Part shown: piece by piece, positions 1 to 4,762 of the stretch
Layout: every line of letters begins with the position of its first letter
Numbering within the stretch: the stretch's first letter is position 1
Source: CAYWTX01 sp964461295
GTDB lineage: Bacteria > Planctomycetota > Phycisphaerae > SM23-33
Assembly (NCBI GenBank): GCA_964461295.1
Contig: CAYWTX010000498.1
Coordinates: 1 to 5,416 of the forward strand
Direction of reading: 5' to 3'
Length of the DNA: 5,416 nucleotides
Notes under the pieces: generated by a model
Databases searched by the model: none
The model's input: only the letters and a program-made list of their open reading frames with translations
Told to the model about the DNA's origin: nothing
Program-made: the position numbers and the translations under genes

Positions 1-79
1 TCCTGCGCCTGTGGCCGTTCTCCGCTCCCTGCCAATGACCCCGCCCCCCTATGTGGTTGGCGTAGACCTATTGGTAACT
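1..79. other. Window edge, nothing recognised
   Basis: Downstream of the oxidoreductase stop on the minus strand. It contains a C-rich run (CCCCGCCCCCC, about 40-50) but no gene, hairpin with T-run or promoter that I can support. Confidence 0.3.
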
Positions 80-867
80 TTACCCCGCGGGGGGGGGCGG
101 GGGGGCGGGGTGGGGTTGGGGGGTCAACACCGGCGGGTCACCCCAGTCGGGCACCGCCAGTACCTCGCCGTCCTTCAACGCCGACTTGTGGGCCATGACT
201 CCCGCCGCTATGTAGCGCACGGCTTCCCAGATATGGATCATGGGCCGGCGGCCATGGGCAATCGCGTCCACGAACTCGTGAACCAGGTAGGCATGCGAGC
301 CGCGGTGTCCGCCGTAGAAGTCGTCCTTTCCCGCGGCGGAACGGAATGCCTGAGCCACGGCATCAGGCAGCGGATCGCGCATCTGTTCGACGGTCAATGT
401 CTCCGGCGTGGCATCTTTGCCACGCCAGGTGCCGTACTCGAAGGAGCCTTGCGTGCCACAGATCCGGAAATCTCCGCCCCCTTTCCCGCCGATCTCCCGG
501 AATTCGCAGATCCGCATGGTGGCGCCGTTGCTCATCTGGAAGAGTGCTGTCTCGTTGCTGAAGGCCGCATCGGCGAAGTAGGGATCGCCACTCCGCGACC
601 GGTAGCCCCACGCGCAAACCTTGACTGCCCGCGTGCGCATGACATTGATGGGACCGCCTATGGAATGCGTCGGATAGTGCATGGGGCCATAGAGGAGCCC
701 CCGTCGACGGTGCTCTGTCGCCCGCGCGCGCCACTCCCGGCCCGCCTTGCCCGCTTCCCTCTGCTTCTGCACCTCGCGCAAGTCGCAGTCCAAGCTGTCG
801 AAGGCGTGCATGTACTCGCCCTCGGCGTGAACGAACGCTCCAAAGGCACCCTCGGCCGCCCGCCGTC
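80..867 (-). pseudogene. Gfo/Idh/MocA-family oxidoreductase, C-terminal half only
   Basis: Members of this family are NAD(P)-dependent sugar or inositol oxidoreductases with an N-terminal Rossmann domain and a C-terminal substrate-binding alpha/beta domain. Only the C-terminal domain is present. From the ATG at 811 I read MHYPTHSIGG (residues 44-53), FSNETALFQMSNGA (84-97), the GTQGSFEYGTW strand (119-129), and a helix GSHAYLVHEFVDAI followed by GRRP and the late PDWGDP motif (221-226). The homology continues upstream of that ATG in the same frame as GAFGAFVHAEGEYMH, a common family segment, so 811 is not the true start. The usual 120 or more N-terminal residues with the GxGxxG dinucleotide fold are missing; in their place a hydrolase gene enters from another frame. 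The tail after PDWGDP is proline-rich and comes from the G-tract at 89-123, so the natural C-terminus may be altered. Family assignment is firm; substrate is unknown. The protein is probably non-functional. Confidence -1.
85..123 (+). repeat. G-rich tract with quadruplex-forming potential
   Basis: On the plus strand, G-runs of 9, 7, 4, 4 and 6 are separated by single C, C, T and TT (89-123). This exceeds the four-run, short-loop rule for a G-quadruplex. It overlies the last dozen codons of the oxidoreductase remnant, where it makes a proline-rich tail on the minus strand. Confidence 0.7.
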
Positions 868-1556
868 GCAGCCATCTCGTCGGCCGTCTCGGGGAACACT
901 GTTCTGCCCCGCGTGCTCTTGCCCTCGAACAACGGCGGATTGACGGCCGCTGCGGCGGCGATCAGGTCGCCCCGTCTGACGGCGGTGGCGATGGCCGCAT
1001 GGCCGCCTTCGCCCGTGCCGACGACGTATACCCGCGTCCTGTCCACGGCGTCGATCATGGCCTCGAAGAGTTTGGAGCGGTCGCCGGTAAGCCACGAGAC
1101 GCCCATCCAAAGCACGTCGGAGTCGCCCACGGGCAGCGCCAGCAGGAAGCCTTCCTTCTGCGCTACGCCCTGCCAGGCCGCCAGCGACGCGCCGGCGTAT
1201 TGCCTGAGGTGCGACTCGTCCCACTTCATGCTCGTTGAGAACCGCTGGAGTCGCCCGCGTTCGTGCAGCACGATCACCAGCGGCGACGGCTTGGCCTTGT
1301 CGTACGAGTCCGGCACGAACAGGTAGTACGGCTTGACCTGCGATATCCGGGGGTGGGGCTTCAGCGCCAGCCCGGCTTCGTCGGCCGTCCGCGCCGCCGG
1401 CTCGGCCGGGTCGAACGCGCCCACCGCGAGCCCCTTGGCGTGGGCCGTCACCTCGGCCGTCGCGGCCTCCTGCGCCTGCTCCGTCGCCGCGGCGGGCGAC
1501 ATTGCCCCCATCGCAAGCGCCGCACACCATCCGCCCAACTTGTGTCGCATGTCCAT
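868..1556 (-). pseudogene. Secreted alpha/beta-hydrolase-like protein, 3' end lost
   Basis: From the ATG at 1556 the protein opens with a signal-peptide-like segment: basic MDMRHK, a short hydrophobic stretch rich in Ala, Gly and Met, then an Ala-rich cleavage region near residues 22-25. An Ala/Glu-rich linker follows, then an alpha/beta-hydrolase core: KPYYLFVPDSYD (75-86), SPLVIVLHERG (91-101), GFLLALPVGD (136-145) and RVYVVGTGEGGH (175-186). The last segment lies where the nucleophile elbow GxSxGG is expected in PHB-depolymerase/dienelactone-hydrolase-like esterases, but the Ser position is Gly (GTGEGG). The copy may therefore have been catalytically inactive even before truncation. Recognisable hydrolase sequence stops near residue 220-230; the acid/His part is gone and the frame continues as out-of-frame oxidoreductase sequence. 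A GAGG ribosome-binding site at 1562-1565, 5 nt from the ATG, supports this start. The exact 3' limit is uncertain between about 840 and 900. Confidence 0.6.
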
Positions 1557-1750
1557 GGGTTCCTCGTCTCACTCGCTGTGATCTTCGCGCGTACTTGCCC
1601 ATGACGCCGCTGGGCGTCCAGTGGAGCTTTCTTCTCCAGACGGCCAGCGACTTCCCGGCGGCAGACAGGCCGGCCGGAATCGTCCGCTTCTGTGCCGGCA
1701 ACGAGCCCATCATTCTGTCCACTCGCGGGCCCTGCGTCTCCCGGGGCAAC
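1557..1750. other. Unassigned coding-like stretch between hydrolase start and istA remnant
   Basis: No gene is recognised here. A plus-strand frame from the ATG at 1601 reads without stops and has strongly G/C third codon positions. The minus-strand frame that shares the same wobble positions is also open (it includes the stretch WRRKLHWTPSGVMGKYA near 1589-1639). The direction of any coding therefore cannot be decided from composition. The stretch could be a fragment of a chromosomal gene interrupted by the IS21 insertion. Neither peptide resembles a family I know. Confidence 0.25.
1562..1565 (-). promoter_or_regulatory. Ribosome-binding site for the hydrolase-like gene
   Basis: On the minus strand GAGG is followed by five bases and then the ATG at 1556. 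This spacing favours 1556 over the second ATG two codons later, which would lie about 11 bases away. Confidence 0.5.
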
Positions 1751-1759
1751 CGCACGTTA

Positions 1760-1929
1760 CGCCGGCCGCTAGGGACATCCGGGAACCGATCAAACGGGGC
1801 GGCAACGAGCAGGAGCAGTTCGAGTTCCTCCAGGAGCACGAGATCATCCGCGGGCTGTCGAGCTACGGGCAAATCGTGCGGGCGGCCCTGTGTGGGGAGC
1901 CCGCGATCCCTCAACCTGTCGAGACATGA
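1760..1929 (+). pseudogene. istA: Probable remnant of the istA transposase 3' end
   Basis: IS21-family elements encode a DDE transposase (IstA) immediately followed by the helper ATPase IstB. A plus-strand frame with strong GC3 bias ends with TGA at 1927-1929, ten bases before the istB start and overlapping its ribosome-binding region, which is the spacing expected for istA-istB. The visible peptide is hydrophilic (EQEQFEFLQEHEIIRGLSSYGQIVRAAL in several pieces) and ends in PAIPQPVET. The short LSSYGQIV segment loosely recalls the ...YDxLL end of IstA proteins, but the catalytic domain is absent. The left limit is a guess. The call rests mainly on position; a small unrelated ORF is possible. 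Confidence 0.35.
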
Positions 1930-1930
1930 A

Positions 1931-1935
1931 AGGAA
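1931..1935 (+). promoter_or_regulatory. Ribosome-binding site of istB
   Basis: AGGAA followed by four bases and the ATG at 1940. It lies just after the TGA of the upstream frame (1927-1929), consistent with translational coupling. It decides the start at 1940 over the longer in-frame opening that runs back to 1502, whose N-terminal part overlaps the hydrolase gene and has no family resemblance. Confidence 0.6.
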
Positions 1936-1939
1936 TGTC

Positions 1940-2776
1940 ATGAATGAATCATTGCAGAGCGCGTTGAGGAAGCTGAGGTTATCGGGCATGAGCCAGACCC
2001 TGGACGTGCGGCTCCAGGAGGCCGCCGGCAACCGCCTCAGCCACGTCGAGTTCCTGGAGCTGGCGCTCCAGGATGAACTGGCCATCCGATCTGATCGGCT
2101 GGTGGCCCGCCGCGTGAAGGCCGCGGCGTTCCGGGAGACCAAGACCCTGGAGGACTTCGACTGGCAGTTCAACCCGTCGATCAAGAAGAGGCAGGTCTTC
2201 GATCTGGCCACTTGCCAGTTCATCCACCAGGGCAGCGATGTCTTGCTTCTTGGACCGCCCGGCACGGGAAAAAGTCATCTCGCCCAGGCGATCGGCTACC
2301 AGGCGATCAAGGCCGACCTGCTGGTGCTGTACCGGTCCATCTTCGACGTGGTGCGTGACTTCCTGCACGATGAGGTCCTCGACGGCCAGGAGAAAGTCCT
2401 GGCCCGCTACCTCAAGCCTGACCTTCTAATCATCGACGACATGGGCATCAAGCAGTTGCCCAGGCGATCGGGCGAGTACCTCTTCGAGATCGTCATGCGC
2501 CGGTACGAAACGAAGTCCACGATGATGACCTCCAACCGGCCGCTGGAGGATTGGGGCAAACTCATCGGCGACGTGCCGTCGGCGACGGCGATCCTGGACC
2601 GGTTCCTGCACCATGCCGAGATCATCACCATCACCGGCCGCAGCTACCGACTCAAGGACCACCCGGCCACGGAGGCTCCATCGAAGCCCCGCCAGGGCAA
2701 GCAGCCCGCCCCGGCCGCCAAGCCTGCCGAACCTGAGACAGGCGAACAAGACACTTGCCAGGAACAACCGAAGTGA
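1940..2776 (+). CDS. istB: IS21-family transposition helper ATPase IstB
   Basis: IstB is an AAA+ ATPase that assembles on target DNA and delivers it to the IstA transposase. The 278-residue product has the typical N-terminal helical domain (LRKLRLSGMSQTLDVRL, residues 9-25) and a second segment ELAIRSDRLVARRVKAAAF (46-64). Walker A is GPPGTGKS (105-112) and Walker B is LLIIDDMG (162-169). A sensor-like TSNRPLEDW follows at 197-205, with an Arg-containing DRFLHHAEIITITGRSYR region at 220-237. All expected ATPase motifs are intact. After residue 240 there is a tail of about 38 residues rich in Pro, Ala, Lys, Glu and Gln, longer than the usual IstB end and probably disordered. Without a full istA nearby it could act only with a transposase supplied elsewhere in the genome. 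Confidence 0.93.
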   Translation: MNESLQSALRKLRLSGMSQTLDVRLQEAAGNRLSHVEFLELALQDELAIRSDRLVARRVKAAAFRETKTLEDFDWQFNPSIKKRQVFDLATCQFIHQGSDVLLLGPPGTGKSHLAQAIGYQAIKADLLVLYRSIFDVVRDFLHDEVLDGQEKVLARYLKPDLLIIDDMGIKQLPRRSGEYLFEIVMRRYETKSTMMTSNRPLEDWGKLIGDVPSATAILDRFLHHAEIITITGRSYRLKDHPATEAPSKPRQGKQPAPAAKPAEPETGEQDTCQEQPK

Positions 2777-2798
2777 GGTACAGAACGGCAACTACTAC

Positions 2799-2843
2799 TG
2801 GCTGGTTTTGAAGCGCCCATCAGTGGCTGGTTTTGAAACGCCC
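2799..2843 (+). repeat. Two direct repeats at the IS21 right end
   Basis: A 20-base unit beginning TGGCTGGTTTTGAA and ending CGCCC occurs at 2799-2818 and again at 2824-2843, with one mismatch (G/A at unit position 15) and a 25-base period. It sits just downstream of the istB stop. IS21-family right ends typically carry such TGG-CTGGTTTTGAA-type repeats as transposase binding sites, so I read these as the terminal binding array. Confidence 0.75.
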
Positions 2844-2908
2844 CGTGACCGTGGATTCAGACGAAGTTTCTCTCGCTGGCTCCTGACCTGAACGAGCGGT
2901 CGCGAAGG

Positions 2909-4045
2909 ATGTGGGCGGCCGTGGAGGCGGCCTCGCTGGGAAGAGGAGGTGCAAGTGCCGTCGCCGCCGCCACCGGGATGTCGCGCAACACGGTTCGGGC
3001 CGGATTGCGGGAGTTGTGGAAGGGCACTTCCCGAGCGGTTCTTCCCCCAGGCCGAATTCGCCAGTCTGGCGGCGGCCGCAAACCTCTGACGCAGACCTAT
3101 GACAACCTGTCCGGTACGCTTCGAACGCTGGTAGAATCCAGCACGCGCGGCGACCCGGAATCTCCCATTCTTTGGACCTGCAGGAGCACACGCAAACTGG
3201 CAGATGAACTGGCGGCGGAGGGATGCCCGGCCAGCTATCGCACCGTCGATCGGCTTCTGCGGGCGTGGGATTACAGCCTGCAAAGCAACCGCAAGGTCCG
3301 CGAAGGCGCCGACCATCCAGACCGCAACGCCCAGTTCGAGTACATCAGCCGTCAGGTGCGGCTCTTCCAGCGGCGCGGGCAGCCAGTCGTCTCCGTGGAC
3401 ACCAAGAAGAAGGAATTGGTGGGCGGTTTTCGCAATGCCGGCCGGGAGTGGCGGCCCAAGAGCCAACCTTTGGAAGTCCGGGTTCACGACTTCCTGGACA
3501 AAGAACTGGGCAAGGCCATCCCCTACGGCGTCTACGGCCTGACCCGCAACGAAGCGTGGGTGAGCGTGGGGATTGATCACGACACGGCCGAGTTCGCGGC
3601 CGCGGCCATCGGCCGATGGTGGTCCAAGATGGGCCGCCGGCGCTACCCCCAGGCCCACGAGCTGTACATCACCGCCGACGGGGGCGGCAGCAACGGCGCA
3701 CGCTGCCGCCTGTGGAAGGTCGCGCTGCAAAAGTTGGCCAACCGGACCGGTCTGAAGCTGACGGTCAGCCACCTGCCGCCCGGCACCAGCAAGTGGAACA
3801 AGATTGAGCATAGGCTCTTCTGCCATATCACCCAGAACTGGCGCGGCCGGCCTCTGGTCAGCCAGGACATCATCGTCAAACTCATCGCCAGCACCACCAC
3901 GGCGCAGGGCCTGAGGGTCCAAGCGGCCCTTGACCGTCGCCAATATCCTCTCAAGAAGAAGGTGACAAAGCAGGACCTGTCCCAAGTGCATCTCCTTCCC
4001 TCTGGCTTCCACGGCGACTGGAACTATACAATCGTTCCAGTATAG
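2909..4045 (+). CDS. ISAzo13-family DDE transposase
   Basis: A cut-and-paste DDE transposase of the ISAzo13 group (DDE_Tnp_ISAZ013, often called Rhodopirellula transposase), common in Planctomycetota. Counting from the ATG at 2909 (378 residues), an N-terminal helix-turn-helix is visible at ASAVAAATGMSRNTVRAGL (15-33). The catalytic residues sit at D164 (VSVDTKKKE), D257 (YITADGGGSNG) and E300 (SKWNKIEHRLF). The conserved FHGDWNYTI motif is at the C-terminus. The family N-terminal motif LAPDLNERSRR lies in frame just upstream (2876-2908), and the frame is open back to 2849 with no ATG, GTG or TTG. The natural start is therefore probably lost and 2909 is only the first usable ATG. The rest of the protein looks intact. 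An alternative is initiation at a rare codon (ATT at 2855 or CTG at 2876). Confidence 0.88.
   Translation: MWAAVEAASLGRGGASAVAAATGMSRNTVRAGLRELWKGTSRAVLPPGRIRQSGGGRKPLTQTYDNLSGTLRTLVESSTRGDPESPILWTCRSTRKLADELAAEGCPASYRTVDRLLRAWDYSLQSNRKVREGADHPDRNAQFEYISRQVRLFQRRGQPVVSVDTKKKELVGGFRNAGREWRPKSQPLEVRVHDFLDKELGKAIPYGVYGLTRNEAWVSVGIDHDTAEFAAAAIGRWWSKMGRRRYPQAHELYITADGGGSNGARCRLWKVALQKLANRTGLKLTVSHLPPGTSKWNKIEHRLFCHITQNWRGRPLVSQDIIVKLIASTTTAQGLRVQAALDRRQYPLKKKVTKQDLSQVHLLPSGFHGDWNYTIVPV
4017..4041 (+). repeat. 8-bp perfect inverted repeat over the transposase 3' end
   Basis: ACTGGAAC (4017-4024) and GTTCCAGT (4034-4041) are exact reverse complements separated by 9 bases. They overlap the last codons of the transposase (the WNYTIVPV end). 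There is no T-run after it, so a rho-independent terminator is not supported. It may be chance within a conserved coding motif. Confidence 0.4.
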
Positions 4046-4076
4046 GCAATTGGTCAAGTTATTGTGTCACGACGCC

Positions 4077-4096
4077 TAAGCCACCTGGAAGGCTTA
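4077..4096 (+). repeat. Small hairpin between transposase and intron remnant
   Basis: TAAGCC (4077-4082) and GGCTTA (4091-4096) can pair around an 8-base loop. It could belong to the IS right end or to the distal part of intron domain IV. No T-run follows, so I do not call it a terminator. Confidence 0.25.
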
Positions 4097-4127
4097 CGCC
4101 GAACGCCGCCGAAGGAAGATGGTCGGA

Positions 4128-4215
4128 GAGCCGGATGCGGGAAAGCCGCCCGTCCGGTTCGATGAGGGGGCGCAGGAAACGTGCGACACCGCAACGCGCC
4201 TGTGCTCTACTCTAT
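4128..4215 (+). ncRNA. Group II intron 3' end: domains V and VI, orphan fragment
   Basis: Domain V (4128-4160): lower stem GAGCCGGA (4128-4135) pairs with TCCGGTTC (4153-4160). It holds the AGC catalytic triad position (4129-4131), a two-base CG bulge (4151-4152) and an upper stem GCGG/CCGC capped by an A-rich GAAAG loop. At 33 nt it is one short of the usual 34, and it has a U-C mismatch at 4136/4150. Domain VI follows: GAG...GGCGC (4164-4173) pairs with GCGCC...CTC (4196-4207), with an inner TGCG-ACAC-CGCA hairpin (4182-4193). The end CTACTCTAT matches the usual form, with a candidate bulged branch-point A at 4209, seven bases from the 3' end, and AT at the splice boundary (4214-4215). Domains I-IV and the reverse transcriptase/maturase are absent upstream. 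The GATGAGGGG linker and short domain VI suggest a class C-like bacterial intron, but the class is inferred. Confidence 0.75.
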
Positions 4216-4226
4216 GGGGGGGGGGG
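4216..4226 (+). repeat. Run of 11 G at the intron 3' boundary
   Basis: Eleven consecutive G begin exactly at the first base after the inferred 3' splice site, so they would form the start of the 3' exon. Such a run is slippage-prone both in the cell and in sequencing. Confidence 0.8.
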
Positions 4227-4233
4227 ATTTGCA

Positions 4234-4261
4234 TTGACAGACAGAGCGAAGATGCTATCAT
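4234..4261 (+). promoter_or_regulatory. Strong sigma-70-type promoter for the vapBC locus
   Basis: A perfect -35 box TTGACA (4234-4239), a 16-base spacer and a -10 box TATCAT (4256-4261) preceded by the extended -10 TGC (4253-4255). Transcription would start near 4267-4270 and run into the vapB fragment. It lies just downstream of the intron remnant in a locally AT-richer patch, consistent with the original vapBC promoter. Confidence 0.6.
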
Positions 4262-4282
4262 TATGAAGCCTGAAGAAACCTG

Positions 4283-4313
4283 CTTCGAAGGTACCAGCGG
4301 CGGACGTTCCGCC
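4283..4313 (+). promoter_or_regulatory. Palindromes between promoter and vapB, possible operator
   Basis: Three symmetric elements lie close together: CTTCGAAG (4283-4290), GGTACC (4290-4295), and GGCGGA/TCCGCC (4299-4304 and 4308-4313) around a 3-base centre. VapB-VapC complexes commonly repress their own promoter through palindromic operators, so these are candidates. The hairpin could equally be a leader-RNA structure. Confidence 0.35.
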
Positions 4314-4320
4314 TCGCTTC

Positions 4321-4328
4321 GGGGGGGG
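4321..4328 (+). repeat. Run of 8 G in the vapB leader
   Basis: Eight G precede the vapB fragment by about 15 bases. A small frame from the ATG at 4263 passes through the run. It lies out of phase with vapB, and one extra G would bring it into phase. Confidence 0.7.
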
Positions 4329-4342
4329 TTCTGCAAGGGGCT

Positions 4343-4417
4343 CGGACAAGTGTCGTGCTCGACGAGAAGCTGGTGAACCGGGCCAGGCGGCTCACGGGGA
4401 CAAAGACCACCCGACAA
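4343..4417 (+). pseudogene. vapB: VapB-family antitoxin, N-terminal fragment
   Basis: VapB antitoxins bind operator DNA with their N-terminus and neutralise the VapC RNase with their C-terminus. The frame here reads RTSVVLDEKLVNRARRLTG followed by TKTTRQ, closely matching the start of the VapB family (M-R-T-x-V-x-(L/I)-D-(D/E)-x-L, then A-x-x-L-(T/S)-G-x-K-T-(K/T)-R). The codon before Arg is GCT rather than ATG, so no standard start is visible; an AAGGGG sequence (4335-4340) sits almost against it. After TTRQ the frame leaves the family and runs through vapC out of frame to a stop at 4591. About 40 C-terminal residues, including the toxin-binding part, are missing. The gene is broken at both ends. 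Confidence 0.75.
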
Positions 4418-4430
4418 GCTTCGCGCGGCG

Positions 4431-4751
4431 ATGGGCGTCGATGCCGTCTGCATCTGTGGTCCCGTGATGACCGAATTCCTCCAAGGGGGCAGGACGGCCG
4501 CGGAGTTGGCCAAGGCGGAGGGTATTGTGCGCGAAATGAGGCACCTTCCCGTGCCGCAAGGAACGTATCGCTCCGCTGTGGGAATCTGTAGGGATGCTGC
4601 CAAGGCCGAGGCCGGTTTCCCGCCCAAGAGCACCACCGATTGCATCATCGCGGCGTGCGCCGTTCGGCACCGAGTGCCGCTGCTGCACCGCGATCAGCAC
4701 TTTGACGCGCTCGCTGAAGTGTCGAAGCTCCAGCTTGTCCCCTGCCCCTGA
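4431..4751 (+). CDS. vapC: VapC-like PIN-domain toxin, N-terminally truncated
   Basis: VapC toxins are Mg-dependent PIN-domain ribonucleases with four acidic residues. The 106-residue frame from the ATG at 4431 reads CGPVMTEFLQGGR (residues 9-21) with the second conserved acid E15, then STTDCIIAACAVRH (67-80) with D70, then LLHRDQHFDAL (85-94) with D88 and D92. Family sequence continues upstream of the ATG as PDKLRAA (4410-4430), so 4431 is not the original start. The normal first 15-20 residues, including the essential first Asp of the ...DTSVW... motif, are missing. No ribosome-binding site precedes 4431. It is therefore probably an inactive remnant. The stop is 11 bases before the next gene. 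The nearby antitoxin fragment and promoter confirm the locus was a vapBC pair. Confidence 0.8.
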   Translation: MGVDAVCICGPVMTEFLQGGRTAAELAKAEGIVREMRHLPVPQGTYRSAVGICRDAAKAEAGFPPKSTTDCIIAACAVRHRVPLLHRDQHFDALAEVSKLQLVPCP

Positions 4752-4762
4752 GGCCCCCCGCC

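Larger units (their letters stand above)
1760..2848 (+). mobile_element. IS21-family element, left-truncated (right end retained)
   Basis: The element is defined by istB, the probable istA tail in front of it and two subterminal direct repeats behind it (2799-2818 and 2824-2843). IS21 elements carry such multiple repeats near their ends. I searched the region left of istB for the matching inverted copy (GGCGYTTCAAAACCAGCC) and did not see one, so the left end and most of istA are missing. The right tip is placed near 2848 because the second repeat ends there and the next transposase frame opens at 2849. Both boundaries are inferred. Confidence 0.6.
2849..4060 (+). mobile_element. ISAzo13-family element, left end lost at the IS21 junction
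   Basis: The transposase frame opens directly after the IS21 right-end repeats, and its conserved N-terminal sequence is already under way within a few codons. There is therefore no room for a left terminal repeat or a promoter. The right boundary lies somewhere between the stop at 4045 and the intron remnant at 4128. I cannot define a terminal inverted repeat because the partner end is missing, so 4060 is only nominal. Confidence 0.5.

Noticed and set aside
11..943. 310-residue plus-strand open frame
   Set aside because: It lies antisense to the oxidoreductase and hydrolase remnants, whose minus-strand peptides match known families. The plus-strand peptide matches nothing and reads through the G-tract.
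363..1556. Single 397-residue minus-strand protein
   Set aside because: Only the first 220-230 residues are hydrolase-like. The rest is Arg-rich, low-information sequence that is the oxidoreductase gene read in the wrong frame.
1502..1939. N-terminal extension of the istB frame back to 1502
   Set aside because: The IstB family start matches the ATG at 1940, which has its own ribosome-binding site. The extension overlaps the hydrolase start on the other strand.
658..2265. 535-residue minus-strand open frame
   Set aside because: It runs antisense to istB and out of frame with the hydrolase gene. The composition is Arg/Gly-rich as expected of a shadow frame in GC-rich DNA.
2799..2843. CRISPR-like repeat pair
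   Set aside because: Only two copies with a 5-base gap, located at the end of an IS21 element where such repeats are expected.
4017..4041. Rho-independent terminator after the transposase
   Set aside because: There is a perfect 8-bp stem but no T-run after it, and it lies inside the conserved C-terminal coding motif.
2795..4057. 420-residue minus-strand open frame
   Set aside because: Antisense shadow of the ISAzo13 transposase, whose DDE motifs fix the coding strand.
4119..4376. 85-residue plus-strand frame as a gene
   Set aside because: It runs through the structured intron domains V and VI and both G-runs. Its peptide is explained by the RNA structure and changes with run length.
4343..4591. 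Functional VapB fusion protein continuing past residue TTRQ
   Set aside because: After 4417 the frame no longer resembles VapB, and the family signal switches to VapC in another frame.
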